Below are positions 1 through 10,841 of a stretch of DNA of 28,190 nt, one piece after another (the stretch's first letter is position 1; each line of letters starts with the position of its first letter). The stretch covers positions 1-28,190 of the forward strand of contig MPUH01000962.1 of assembly GCA_001970955.1 (NCBI GenBank), written 5' to 3'. This stretch comes from Stentor coeruleus. Lineage: Eukaryota; Ciliophora; Heterotrichea; Heterotrichida; Stentoridae. The notes below the pieces were generated by a model. It made no database searches. It saw only the letters and a program-made list of their open reading frames with translations, and was not told the origin of the DNA. The position numbers and the translations under genes are program-made.

Positions 1-24
1 CCCTAACACCCTAACACCCTAACA
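1..24. repeat. Telomere, three CCCTAACA repeats
   Basis: Three perfect tandem copies of the 8-mer CCCTAACA, followed by a single G and then unique AT-rich DNA. Read outward, the G-rich strand is TGTTAGGG. This 8-mer is the telomere repeat known from the heterotrichs Stentor and Blepharisma and differs from the Tetrahymena, Paramecium and Oxytricha repeats. Its place at base 1, C-rich strand first, marks the left end of the window as a real chromosome end. The tract is short, as expected where assembly trims telomere reads. Confidence 0.93.
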
Positions 25-1604
25 GAATTTTTAAAAAAATTCTTTACTTCTTAATGTTTTAAGGATTTTTTATGTAGAATGAAAGGCACATTTTATTTTT
101 TAATTCTAAAATTTTTGAATTCTACATTTTCCTATAATTTTGTTCTTCAACAGCATAATACTTTAACATAGCAGGTCTTTTACAAAAAAAAATTTAAACC
201 TACTTGGATTTCCTAAAATTAATAAATTATTAATTATAGAAAATTTTCGTATCTCTAAAAATTGACAATAAAAGCATATAAGTCAAATGATTAAAGCATT
301 TATATAGTATTTACATTAAAAAAATATGTGGAAAATTATCTAATTTTTCGAGACTCATCTATTTATATATTTTCATTATTTCGTATATGTAGGAAAATTA
401 TACTAAAAATCATGTAAAAATGATTTTTGCGAATTAGATATTTATGTTGAAAACAAATTCCCAGCTCTCTACTGTGTACACCCGACATTTTCCGTGTTGT
501 CAGCAAAATGGTGCAGAATGAAATCAGAAAGTTTCAGATAATATTGTTGGAATGAAGTACACCTTGCATGCAAGTTTTAGTGTATACGTGGGCAACTGAC
601 ATGCATCGGAATAAGCCAATTAATCAACTTTAGAATGAATTTACTATTTTAAGTTTGTATCAAGTCTTAAAAGATGCTTGAGGTTTTGGGCGTTGATAGA
701 GAAGATGCACAAAATTTGATTTAATTGATAACTTAACTTTATTGAATAGTATGAAAAGAACTAAGCGTAGCTGATAAAGTAACAGTATAAGTAGACTCTA
801 GTTTGAAACTATTTAAGGAGAAAAAAATAAAAACTGATTCTGTAGTGATAGTATCATTTGAATTAGGGATGAACTCTCTTAAGGGATAAGAAAAACTCAA
901 CTTTTACAATTGAGTTTACCATAGACTTAGCAAAACTAAGCAAAGATAACCAGTAAGGCAAACTTTGATAGATTTATTCTTAGATCTAAATAAGTAAGAT
1001 TCCTCATTTAACAGGATATTCCAGGTATCTGGAGCCTGGCTTCTTTATCAATAAATTGCTTTGATTATTATTTTAATATTTTCGCGTGTTTGTCAATCTT
1101 CTACAAATGCTTTTTACTTTCAGAATAATCACAATACATTCAGCATTTGAAATCAGTTGTTAAGTAATGTAATTATATTAGAATGCCTGAGTAACTTTGA
1201 GTTGAAAAATTAATACTATACTAGTGTATATGCGTGTTCTGCTCTATATAATAGCTAATCTAATTTTATTTCATTTACTTTCTATATAATTTAATGCAAT
1301 ATTGCTTTCCATCTCTTCATTTATTTTTATTTCATTGGCTTCAACTTTTTTAAAACAAAAATATGCTTTCTGACATGCTTATTCATACTGCTTAATTTTT
1401 TCTATTTGAATTTTCTTGAATATTAGCTTCTAAATGCTTTGCAGATTTAATTAATTTTATTCTATTATTAAATTAACTATGATATTCCCTCTATCTCTCA
1501 TTTATTGGTACTATTTTCAAAGTAAAAAAAAAACTGTTTAAGCTAAAAATTCTTTAATAAATATGTTTTAAGTACATCCATGCATTTAAAATTTAGATCA
1601 CTAA
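25..1604. other. Subtelomeric spacer without a supported gene
   Basis: AT-rich DNA between the telomere and the 3' end of the vWA gene. No tRNA-like or rRNA-like sequence, no tandem array beyond the telomere and no intact reading frame was seen. Two stretches (about 660-1060 on the plus strand and 1200-1480 on the minus strand) read like protein if their many stops are ignored, but stop density matches chance for this base composition. Nothing is called as a gene. Confidence 0.6.
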
Positions 1605-3610
1605 TTAAGAATTGTTTTTTGGAGGCAATTGCTGGTGAGGATTAAGATTAATCGGAATTTCAGGTCTATGCACTTGGTTTATAACCTGTACTTGTGGCCC
1701 AAAAACTGATGGAATTGAAGCATTATTTGACGCTTGTTGATAAGGCATAGGAGGCACATGAAAATTTAGGGGGTTTTGCATGTAAGGTTGAGCAAAACTT
1801 GGAAAAACTTGTGGTGGGCTAGGAACCTGAGGCGGAATAAAACCTGAATTGTTTGGAACTGAATTTAGAGAAGGATTTTGAGACATTATAGGAGGAGGAA
1901 TATTCAAAGATAAAGGATTTGATTGTGAATAATTTGCAGGAGCAGATTTGCTACTCATATAAGCATTAGAACTCACTGTATATGCACATTGCATAGGCAT
2001 CTGATAAGTCATACAATTACTCATAGCAATTTGGTTAAAATGACTGCTTTGAATTGAAGTTACTTGAGCCCTTCCTCCTGAGTTCCAACTTTTTTTTGAT
2101 TCAGATCTTTTTTGTGAGTCTCTTAAATCTTTTATGAGTGCTTGAATTTTAATATTATTCGCGACTTGTGAATTTGAAATCTCTTCTTCTGAAATCCTTG
2201 CAGCCTCTTTAGCTTCTTCAAACTTTCCAGCATCGGCAAACTTCATTACTTGTTTTAAGCTTTCGGCTCCTTTAACCCTATAGTATTCCAATAACACTTT
2301 TTCATCTTTTTTAATCTCTTCATCATTCCCTACAATAAATAGCTCAAGCACTGCATTTTTTCTTGCTTTTTCTCCATTTTTCAAAGTAAAAGTAGCTACT
2401 GCTTCAACTGGGACTATTTTTTGTCCTACAAGATTCTCTTGTATAGCTTCAAATTCCAAAACAAAAACTGAGTCTTTTTCATCGCTAAAGAACACATTCG
2501 ACATTCCAAAAACTGTATCCCCAGTATTTGAGTAAACTTTAGATAGCTTAAACGGTACTTCACAAGCTTTTGTCGTAAGTGATACTTGCACATTACTAGC
2601 AAGTAAAGCAAATATTTCTCCCATACAATTTGCAAATGCATCAGTTACTGAAGCTTCATTTTCTATATAATAAAAGTTTCCATTTGTCAAATCAGCCATC
2701 AAGTTCATCACAACAGAGTCATGATCTTTTCCATATCCAAAAGTATGCATTCTATATGAATCTTTTATCCTAGGTTTAAACTCATCTATAGCCACTTGGA
2801 TTCTTTGATTTACTGATCTTGTATTATTATCGCATCCATCACTCAACAATAATATCGAAGTCAATTGATTACAAACTTTTCTATCAGCTAGCATATGCAA
2901 AGCAGCTCTAACTCCACATTCTATATGTGTACCACCAGTTGGTCCTAAGGTATTAATAATTTGAGTAATTTTAACTTTACCTTGCTCATTCATAACAGTT
3001 AAGGGGCAATAAATAAAAGCTGAATCGCTAAAACCAATAACGCTGACTCTATCAAAATTTTTAAGCAAAGTTATAACAAACTCCATAGTTATTTTGACTA
3101 GTTCGATTTTTCCTGATCCCATACTTCCTGACATATCAACAACGAAAATCAAGTCCAAGCCTTGTCGATTTTTTTCTATAATGTCTAAGTCTACAGCTTC
3201 ACCTTTAAGTGCGACTATGCAAGGAAGCTCAACAGAGGTTTTAGGCTTAAGCTTGCCGCAAAGAGGCCTTATAGAAAATGATAATAGATTCTCATAAGAC
3301 TCTGTTATGGCCTTTTCAGCAACAATTTCTAACGGCTCATCAGTATTTAAGACTAATGCACTGGAGTAAACTACTATATCAGCTATTTGAGGTTGTCGGA
3401 TGATTGGCATGGGGAATTGAGGTGGAAAGTTAATGAATGATGGCTGAGTTGAAGCATTTGATAAATTAGAAAAACTCATCATTGGGCTAGGTAGAATGTT
3501 TAAAGGATTNCATTTGATAAATTAGAAAAACTCATCATTGGGCTAGGTAGAATGTTTAAAGGATTAGTCACTGCTTGAGGAAATGAGGGAAACACTGGTG
3601 CAGATATCAT
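1605..3610 (-). CDS. von Willebrand factor A domain protein with vwaint-like C-terminal region
   Basis: A vWA-domain protein, probably intracellular because no signal peptide or membrane segment is seen. Numbering from the Met at 3482 (625 residues), the vWA domain spans about 109-295. It has a complete MIDAS metal site: DMSGS (D116, S118, S120), T185 in PTGGT, and D215 in LLLSDG. Residues about 380-460 resemble the vwaint region that follows vWA in plant and protist proteins of the WAV3 type. The last 150 residues are rich in Pro, Asn, Gln and Ser and look disordered. Gene-finder output starting at 3482 is truncated by the assembly duplication around the N at 3510. Skipping one copy, the frame continues to an ATG at 3608-3610 (about 649 residues). 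A further in-phase start at 3755 is cut off by a 55-bp segment described separately. Ends with TAA. Function and partner are unknown; some relatives are ubiquitin ligases, but no RING is present here. Confidence 0.85.
3455..3565. repeat. Unmerged contig overlap around the N at 3510
   Basis: Bases 3455-3509 and 3511-3565 are identical 55-bp direct copies separated by a single N. The same arrangement occurs at 9901 and 12472, so this is best read as two contig ends joined without collapsing their overlap. Removing one copy plus the N (56 bases) joins the vWA frame upstream without a stop. It is an assembly artefact, not a genomic repeat. Confidence 0.9.
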
Positions 3611-3755
3611 AGTCTGAGGTAAATTGCTGGCTATCCTATTTTCTAACTTTTCCGAACGGAATCCTAGTCTGAGGTAAATTGCTTTTATCAGGTGTAAACG
3701 GTATAATATTTTCTAGCACTTCATCATCGTCTATGTCCATTTTGTTGCTATCCAT
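3610..3755 (-). other. Possible true N-terminus of the vWA gene, broken by a 55-bp segment with 19-bp direct repeats
   Basis: From an ATG at 3755 the minus strand reads 39 codons (beginning MDSNKMDIDDDEV) to a TAG at 3636-3638. A 19-bp sequence occurs twice, at 3610-3628 and 3665-3683, offset by 55 bp. Deleting one repeat plus the spacer (55 bp) fuses this N-terminus in frame to the vWA protein at the Met at 3610, giving about 679 residues. No 15- or 16-nt GT-AG intron restores the frame here. The extra segment could be an assembly error, an allelic insertion, or a retained internal eliminated sequence. Otherwise translation simply starts at 3610 and the upstream frame is meaningless. Confidence 0.45.
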
Positions 3756-4778
3756 TTATAGACAATTTATATTAAGTCTCTAATTATAATAAAATTATTT
3801 GACTTTTAAATATGGCTTTAAGACAAAATAGATAAAGATAAGTTGTGAGGAATAATGATTATAGAAAAGAAGAAAATCAAATTGATTTTTAATCATTATC
3901 AGATTTTTATCGATACCCATAATGATTAGCAAGCCAAAATAGTTTTTCAGTGCTTCTGCTATTAGATGCTTCTATTTTTGATTTCTGGCTGTTGAAGATT
4001 TTCTAGTTTCAAAGGCTTCTTTTTTTTCAGCTATGCCTTCGAATAAATTCTGTAATGAAAAGCTCAAACATATTGATACTCAGTTTCTGGAATATTTACG
4101 ATTGGCTTATTCTCAGCATTCATAGCTTAAAAAGGTGAAGCCCCTGAGTTTATCCAACGCCTCTCAGAACTGATGCATACCTTTTCTTGGAGATATTTTT
4201 TCATGCTTTATTATTTTAGGAAATTTAACTTCGACTTACATTCCGCCAAGGCGAAGTGGCACGCTAGTAGAATTAAAATTTTAGATAATTATTCCATTAT
4301 AATGTTGGCTCTGTAATAAGAAAATTGCTAATTTTTTTTCCTAACTAAATATAGCGATAAATGTTAAGCATCTATCATACAGTTTGATTATTCTTCTTTG
4401 CACGTATAAAAAAAATTTAATATTTTTTTGGATTCTTTCACATTTTTTTAAGATTGTATCTCCCTTATATTTTATTGTTTTATAGAAATTTCTTTGCCGA
4501 ATGTTCATTGAAATACAATAAGTTATAATGTTAAGTCTCCAATTGAAATGTTTTTGCTTTAAATTTCAATGCTTAACTAATAATATTATAAAAGTCAAAA
4601 GCCTTATTAAGATAAAAGATTAGCTTAGTTTATAAATCTGATTTAATTTGATTATTTTATAATTTATACTATATTTAGCATTCACTGACACAATATTTAT
4701 TGTTTCTATATAATATATTTCATGCCTAAAACAGATATTTTAATATACTAGGCCAAGCAACAGCATAGTTCTAATATA
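3756..4778. other. Intergenic spacer between divergent vWA and CCDC17-like genes
   Basis: About 1 kb between two divergently oriented genes, so both promoters must lie here. Most is AT-rich. A patch at about 4000-4260 has higher GC, and its minus strand reads protein-like from an ATG near 4205 but with several in-frame stops. No RNA gene or repeat was seen. The last 150 bases before 4779 are very AT-rich and include TATATAA-like runs; no specific promoter element can be assigned. Confidence 0.55.
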
Positions 4779-7700
4779 ATGGAAAAGCCAAATCTTTATT
4801 TAGAATGCAAAAACTGTGGAATGCAATTTGAGCTTGCTGAGCATCTAAATCTTCATCTAGAAAAGTTTTGTGTTGGGACTGATTACGGTGATTTCAATAA
4901 AATTCAGAGAATTCTAAATAAGAACTTGAAGGAGAAATCTGAAGAACCTTTGAATCTGGGCAAAGGAATTAATGGATCTGAAAAGTTTTTAGCGGGTCTT
5001 AATAAGAATCAAAGTAAGAATTCTGTCAATTTAAGTAGTGTTAGTCAAGATATAAGCCTAAAACAACAAGAATTTTATAATTCCGCAGCTAGAATAGCAT
5101 CTCGAGAAGAGTTTTTAAAGAATGAACTTGAAAAACTAGTTAAGGCGAAAAAAGGTGATGAAACTGAGCTGCTAAAAATTATGTCTGAGTTAGAGGACAA
5201 AAGAATAGCTGAGGTTAGAGCCTTAAAAGAAAAAGAGTTAGTCTCTCGAGCATTAAAAGATTTAGATAAAAGAAATCTTAATGCCCTTGAATATCAGAAG
5301 AAAATGCAGATGAAAGCTCTAAATGAAGAGCGTGACAACCTTAAGAAAAAAGAAGATGAACTTTTTCAGGAAATTCAACGCATGCAAGCTCGACTACTTG
5401 ATGATGAAAACATGATCAAACATGAAAAGGAAAAAATAGGCCAAGGCATCAAAACAATAAAAGACCCTAATTCCGAATTGATGGAAAAACGACTTGAAGA
5501 ACTTTCAAATAAAAGAGGAAAAGAAATTCTTACAATCAGGGAGCAGAAAGAACTACTAGAACTAGAAAAAGAGAAATATGAAGCAGAAATAAAAAAAGCA
5601 CAGAAAGGTGAACTTCCAAGAAAAAATACAGCAGGAATCCTAGCTGGTAATAGTATTATGTCTCCTTTGACTCCTTTAGATTTGCAAGACAGGAGAAATT
5701 TACCTGATGAAGTTGTTAGAAATAATCAAAAATGGGTAGAAGAATATGAAAAGTTAAATGTGATGAAAAAAGCGCATGAGGAATATGTGAAAAATGAACC
5801 AGGATATGATGTAAAGCCAGCTTCAGGAGAAACAAAACCGAAATTTGCTGACGAAATGCTTGATATGGTTAAGCACTATGATACCTCCTTGAAACCTGGA
5901 CAAAAAGCTCGAATTCTAGAGTATATAAAAGGAGATCTTGAAACAAAAGATCCAAACCCACGATCTCAGCCTGCAAATATTGAGAAAAGTCCACTTAAAT
6001 CTATTGAAGAACCAACAAAAGAGCTAAAATACAATACCGCAAAATACAAATTATCAACAGAACCTTATAAAAAAGAAGATCAAAACATAAGCACTCAAGA
6101 AAATCTATTTTCTCCACAAATCTATTCAAAATATCAGCAGGAAAGTAAAGAAAAATACTTGAATGAGTATAATCTTCCAGAAAATAGTGCTTTCCGTGTA
6201 AGAGAACCTGAAACTCTAGGCAAAAACATTCAAAGTCCTTTTTATCCTGCGGCTCCAGAACAAGGCTCAAATAGGCAAACTCCACGTATAAGTAACGCTG
6301 CTTTCCAGCAATATCCAAACTACCCTTATCCTAATCCATACTATCCTGGATTTTATCCACCACAAGCACCACAAGCACCTCCAGGACCTAATCCTGAAGC
6401 TGAAAAACTAAAGAAAGAGTTAAAAAAACTTAAAAAAATGATGAAAGAAAAGGAACAAACAAGTTGGGACCCTCGAGCATTGCAAAAGGCTCTTGATATG
6501 CCAGAAGAGCCTCTCTTCCCTAGTTCACTACCTGAAGAGAAACTTATTGGTAGTATATTACAACAAGAAAAAGAAGATCTAAAACTAATGAGCATGATAC
6601 CTCAAGATTCAGAAATTTATCAGGCTAAACTCAATCATTTTAAAGAAATGACTGCGATTCGGGCACGTATGGAAGCATCTTTACAAGAATTAGCAGTTCA
6701 AAGAATGAAAAAAAATTTTGCACGAGAGGAGAATTATTATGATAAAAGGTTGGCTGAAGAAATGTGGAAAGAAGATCAAAGAAAACTAGAAATTCTTAGC
6801 AAATTAAACCCACCAAAGGAAATTTATTATGATTATAACCCTGCTCGTGGACTTTATATAGCTTGGGATATGCTAGTTGGGATTCCTCAAAAATATAGAA
6901 AAAGTCAGATAGTTTATGGAGTTTATGAAAGAGGTGAAGTTAGATTGGAACCTAGACTAGTTATACCATCCCCTACTGAAGATGATCCAACAAATCAACT
7001 AGGCTTTAGGAGTATTTTCAAAGATATGCATGACCTTAAAAAGCTCCCTCCATTGCAACCAGTTATATCCGTTTTAGAAATCCAAGGCATTGACCCTTAC
7101 AATAAAATAAGTGTTATTGGATGGACTGTCTTAGAGCTTTTTACTGCAGATAAAAAAGTTCAGGAAGGTTATTGGCGTTTACCTGTTTATAGACCCCCTA
7201 CTCTTTCAATGATACATATTCCAGACTTAAAAGTTATAACAACTATCCCAAATGCTTATGTTTATCTAAGAATATTCGCTGCTGATAATTTACAAAAATT
7301 CCCTCCTGCTAAAAGTGTTTCTCAATTTAAAATCCCTAATATTCATTTAAGGGATTCTTCTTTTGAGGAAAGCGGTACCCCTAAAGGTCTTGATAGAGCA
7401 CCTGGCCAAGTAGAAAATCAAGAATTATTTCCAAATAGTCGATCGCCTGCAAGCCGTTCAATTGCCAGTCAAATAGATCGTAATGGTGCTTCGAAACTAT
7501 CTAACCGTAATCAAGCCTCAGGAAGTCCAGGTATTTGGATAAGACTTGAATCTCTCAATGGGTTTACTTCAAGGTCTCATCTGAAATTTCGACTTTCAAT
7601 AATTCGTGATGGACAAAACTGTGTAGATGATCGTGGGGCTTTCTGTAAATGGACTTCTGAACCTGTTAATAGCCAAAGCATTGACGTTAGTATGAATGAG

Positions 7701-9722
7701 GGTAGAGTCAGTAGACAGTCACGCTTACCATCATCTCAATCTATTAAACAGCAAGATGTAACAATAAATAAACAGACTCAATTCCTTAAAAACTTCTACA
7801 AGTACCAAGATACCATAAAATGGACTAATGACATTGTACTTATTGTTGAGATATTAGAAAGGAACCCTAGAAAACTCAGCGTTGTAGAAGGAGGACTTAG
7901 TAGCGCTATAGATGATTATTTTGTTATTGGCTGGACATTATATGTACTAACTGACCCAAAGCAGAAATCAATAAATTTTAGCACAACTGAGTTAAACCTT
8001 TTTAAGCCACCTGTTCCTGATGATTTAACTGAAGTTGAAAATGCCCAGCAAATCCCTGGAACTATTAAATTGACTGTACAAGAAATGACAAAAGCCATGT
8101 CTGATGGTTTGCAGAAATTAAGGCCTTCGACCTCATATGAACCATTCCTTGAGAATCTTCAGCCTCAATATGATGATGGGAAATTATTCAAAAAGGGAGA
8201 TGGAATTGATGTTTATATAGATGGAGCACGTTTCCTACCTGATAATACAACTTGCACAAAACTCGTAGTTAAATCTTTAACATCAAACCTTGAGTCTATT
8301 GGCAATGCGGTTGGTGGTTTATCTGACCTAAACTCCCCAGCATTCAGTCCAACATATGGCTTTAGAACAGAATTCCGTACCCCAACGTTTAACCCAACAA
8401 CTATTTTAGTTATATCTATTATCACAATAGACTCAGCCCATAAAGAAGTTCGCCTTTTAGGGTATTCGGCAATAAATCTTTTTTTGCATAAATACAGAAA
8501 AAATCAGCCAACTGAAGATAATGAAGAAGATTTTATTTTAAACTCAGGATCTTTTCAATTACCAATATACTGTCAGGAACCATTTCGTAAAGTTCCTTTT
8601 AACTTAAATGCTTTTATAAGCCTTGAAATAATTCCATGTGCGACTTTATTAGTACGAATAAGGGAAGCTCCCAAAGCAGCACAAGGTGTCAGAGTTTTAA
8701 GCATTAAAGATGTTCCTCCTGGCGAATGGTATATAAGAGGAGTAATAGTTCCACCACCTAAATATGAACAAAGAGTTTATAATACAAGTTATTGTATGCC
8801 ATCACCTATAGAAAGAGAAATTTATATAGAAAGGTCTAAAAGAACTAGCCCAACAGTCTTTGAAATGACCACTAAGATGATGGAAGCTCTTGGCTATAGA
8901 CTAGATCTTAATGAAGAAGAAATGATGAAATGGATTGACGAACTACTAAACATTAATCCTCGAACACCATTGATTGATATGAAATATTTCGCAAAATATT
9001 CAACCAGACTTGGATTTAAGATAAGCATTGATGCAATTCACAAGATCCCAAAAAACAAACCGCATATTGCATTGTTCTCAGTTAATCCTCCAGCTGGCTT
9101 TTATACGCAAAATGTTATTAGCCAGGATGTTCAAGTTGCTGACAAGTTTGATTGGAACTCTCCAATGGACACTCCTGTCTTTTTAGATGGATTTCAAACT
9201 TTTAAGAATATTTCATTTGATCAGGGTGTTCATGTTATTATTGATATTCGTGCAGTTGATTTAGAAAAAAAGGTACTTGAACCTGTTGCATGGACTATTG
9301 TTCCTGTTTTTTATGATGATGGATATGTTAAATCAGGTATTTTTCAGATTCCAGTATTTTCCGGAGCCGTTCCAGTTGGCCTACTTCCTGATTTAGCAAG
9401 TAATAATCCTTGGCAGTTTTTACTAAATGCTTCTCAAAAACCAGGAGGTCCTCATTTCTTAGAGCCTGTTTCTGTGCTGTTAAGAATTGTTGATAGTCAA
9501 AGAGATGGTCACTATTCAACAGCTCTTGATCTTAATAGATTGGATTACTCTTATATTCCTCCAGAACTTCTAGCTAGATTCTCCTACAATGCTGCAGCTT
9601 TCCAAAGAAATGAAAACGCTAATATACTGAGGAAAGCTGTGCCCCTAAACACTAGCCCAGTGAACTATAATAAAATCATACACGAACTGGTAGTCGCTGA
9701 ACTTGATCTACCTCATCTATAA
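4779..9722 (+). CDS. CCDC17-like coiled-coil protein with N-terminal C2HC finger and four beta-rich modules
   Basis: A 1647-residue protein, uninterrupted. Residues 10-31 form a C2HC finger (C10-x2-C13-x12-H26-x4-C31). Residues about 75-280 are charged coiled coil, about 480-545 are Pro/Tyr/Gln-rich, and about 545-680 are a second coiled-coil stretch. The rest contains four divergent modules, each opening with a Gly-plus-alternating-hydrophobic strand (G691 LYIAWD, G918 IWIRLE, G1142 IDVYID, G1412 FKISID). Each reaches a second hallmark about 86-133 residues later (GWTVLELF at 781, GWTLYVL at 1051, GYSAINLF at 1228, AWTIVPVF at 1504). A short LP(V/I)(Y/F)-type strand follows the hallmark in modules 1, 3 and 4. 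The finger, coiled coil and first module resemble animal CCDC17 (about 620 residues), a poorly characterised protein. The modules look like C2-type beta sandwiches, but that is inference. No signal peptide or membrane segment. Ends with TAA. Confidence 0.85.
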   Translation: MEKPNLYLECKNCGMQFELAEHLNLHLEKFCVGTDYGDFNKIQRILNKNLKEKSEEPLNLGKGINGSEKFLAGLNKNQSKNSVNLSSVSQDISLKQQEFYNSAARIASREEFLKNELEKLVKAKKGDETELLKIMSELEDKRIAEVRALKEKELVSRALKDLDKRNLNALEYQKKMQMKALNEERDNLKKKEDELFQEIQRMQARLLDDENMIKHEKEKIGQGIKTIKDPNSELMEKRLEELSNKRGKEILTIREQKELLELEKEKYEAEIKKAQKGELPRKNTAGILAGNSIMSPLTPLDLQDRRNLPDEVVRNNQKWVEEYEKLNVMKKAHEEYVKNEPGYDVKPASGETKPKFADEMLDMVKHYDTSLKPGQKARILEYIKGDLETKDPNPRSQPANIEKSPLKSIEEPTKELKYNTAKYKLSTEPYKKEDQNISTQENLFSPQIYSKYQQESKEKYLNEYNLPENSAFRVREPETLGKNIQSPFYPAAPEQGSNRQTPRISNAAFQQYPNYPYPNPYYPGFYPPQAPQAPPGPNPEAEKLKKELKKLKKMMKEKEQTSWDPRALQKALDMPEEPLFPSSLPEEKLIGSILQQEKEDLKLMSMIPQDSEIYQAKLNHFKEMTAIRARMEASLQELAVQRMKKNFAREENYYDKRLAEEMWKEDQRKLEILSKLNPPKEIYYDYNPARGLYIAWDMLVGIPQKYRKSQIVYGVYERGEVRLEPRLVIPSPTEDDPTNQLGFRSIFKDMHDLKKLPPLQPVISVLEIQGIDPYNKISVIGWTVLELFTADKKVQEGYWRLPVYRPPTLSMIHIPDLKVITTIPNAYVYLRIFAADNLQKFPPAKSVSQFKIPNIHLRDSSFEESGTPKGLDRAPGQVENQELFPNSRSPASRSIASQIDRNGASKLSNRNQASGSPGIWIRLESLNGFTSRSHLKFRLSIIRDGQNCVDDRGAFCKWTSEPVNSQSIDVSMNEGRVSRQSRLPSSQSIKQQDVTINKQTQFLKNFYKYQDTIKWTNDIVLIVEILERNPRKLSVVEGGLSSAIDDYFVIGWTLYVLTDPKQKSINFSTTELNLFKPPVPDDLTEVENAQQIPGTIKLTVQEMTKAMSDGLQKLRPSTSYEPFLENLQPQYDDGKLFKKGDGIDVYIDGARFLPDNTTCTKLVVKSLTSNLESIGNAVGGLSDLNSPAFSPTYGFRTEFRTPTFNPTTILVISIITIDSAHKEVRLLGYSAINLFLHKYRKNQPTEDNEEDFILNSGSFQLPIYCQEPFRKVPFNLNAFISLEIIPCATLLVRIREAPKAAQGVRVLSIKDVPPGEWYIRGVIVPPPKYEQRVYNTSYCMPSPIEREIYIERSKRTSPTVFEMTTKMMEALGYRLDLNEEEMMKWIDELLNINPRTPLIDMKYFAKYSTRLGFKISIDAIHKIPKNKPHIALFSVNPPAGFYTQNVISQDVQVADKFDWNSPMDTPVFLDGFQTFKNISFDQGVHVIIDIRAVDLEKKVLEPVAWTIVPVFYDDGYVKSGIFQIPVFSGAVPVGLLPDLASNNPWQFLLNASQKPGGPHFLEPVSVLLRIVDSQRDGHYSTALDLNRLDYSYIPPELLARFSYNAAAFQRNENANILRKAVPLNTSPVNYNKIIHELVVAELDLPHL

Positions 9723-10841
9723 TTACTTCTATATTAATATTCTTTTCAGCTATTATTGAACTAGTAAATGGGTAAATTCAGTCTAATAAAAAAGTTTATA
9801 AATTTCTTCCATATGTTCAGAATTTGTTAATGGTAGCATTTCAATATGAACTGAAGTTTTATTGCTCTAAGAAAAATCTTTAGGGAAAAGTTCTCCACAG
9901 NAAATTCAGTCTAATAAAAAAGTTTATAAATTTCTTCCATATGTTCAGAATTTGTTAATGGTAACATTTCAATATGAACTGAAGTTTTATTGCTCTAAGA
10001 AAAATCTTTAGGGAAAAGTTCTCCACAGCTTGATCCAGGGCATTTGAAGTATTTTGGATGAAGCTGCAAAATCAAAATAGGCACTAAAATCAATCTCGTA
10101 TCAATTAAATTCACGGATTTTCTAAAATTTTATTATCTCCATATTGATCATAAAATGGCTGAAGTTATTATATGGTGCATAACTAAATAAAAGAAATTAT
10201 AAGCACTCATCTTATAAAAGAGGTTAATAAGATTGACGGATAATAATTTTACTATTCCTTCTTCATTTAATATTACAATCATTAAAATTGTATGCAACAT
10301 TTTTTTATTTAGTATGAGCCTTTATTAGTTAAAGCCTTAATCTAGGTGTGATATTTTTATGGCAAATCTTTATAGAGTAAAATTTTTATTGAAAGTTAGC
10401 TCATGTAAAAATATAAAATAGTATTTCAATCATTTTCGAAAAAGAAGTATGAGCAATAAACAAAGCATTAATTAAAGGTATTGACTCCTCACATATTCTT
10501 TTAATAATCTAAAATTATCACTAGAGTTGAATGTAAAGACTTTTTATCCTGGCATTTATTACTAAAAGCATATATTTGTTGTTTATAACACTAATTATTA
10601 CTTTATTTCTCTAATAAGCAATTAGTATATTATTTTTTATCTTTTCATTTTTTTACTTGCAGAGTATTTTTCTTTGGTCTTATAACAGTGGATTTTGATA
10701 GTGCCAGCAAATAATATATTAAGTTCTTTCAATTATTAAACAAGCTGCACTTTGTTATATTTATTTTCTGCCTAAATATGATATCCTATTTAATTAAATT
10801 TTATTAGCAAGAATTGCTTCAATATAAAACTATTACTTAAA
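9723..10841. other. Intergenic spacer between convergent genes
   Basis: About 1.1 kb between the 3' ends of the CCDC17-like gene and the diflavin reductase; roughly 130 bp of this is the assembly duplication. Strongly AT-rich with many poly-T runs. No intact frame, RNA gene or repeat was recognised. It should hold only the two transcript ends. Confidence 0.6.
9774..10028. repeat. Unmerged contig overlap around the N at 9901
   Basis: Bases 9774-9900 and 9902-10028 are 127-bp direct copies with one mismatch (G at 9836, A at 9964), separated by one N. This is the signature of two contigs placed end to end without merging their overlap. The single mismatch may be an allelic or sequencing difference. 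The true spacer is about 128 bp shorter than shown. Confidence 0.9.

Noticed and set aside
660-1480. Protein-like frames in the subtelomere (plus strand 660-1060 and minus strand 1200-1480) if TAA/TAG are read as Gln
   Set aside because: In the plus-strand frame about nine stops in 110 codons is what this base composition predicts by chance, and the A-rich strand naturally yields Lys/Asn/Glu/Ile-rich strings. No homology recognised.
4000-4260. Minus-strand protein-like stretch (including MNAENKPIVNIPETEYQY) in the vWA/CCDC17 spacer
   Set aside because: Interrupted by several stops, including TGA, within 95 codons, at the chance rate. No 15-nt intron explains them and no family is recognised.
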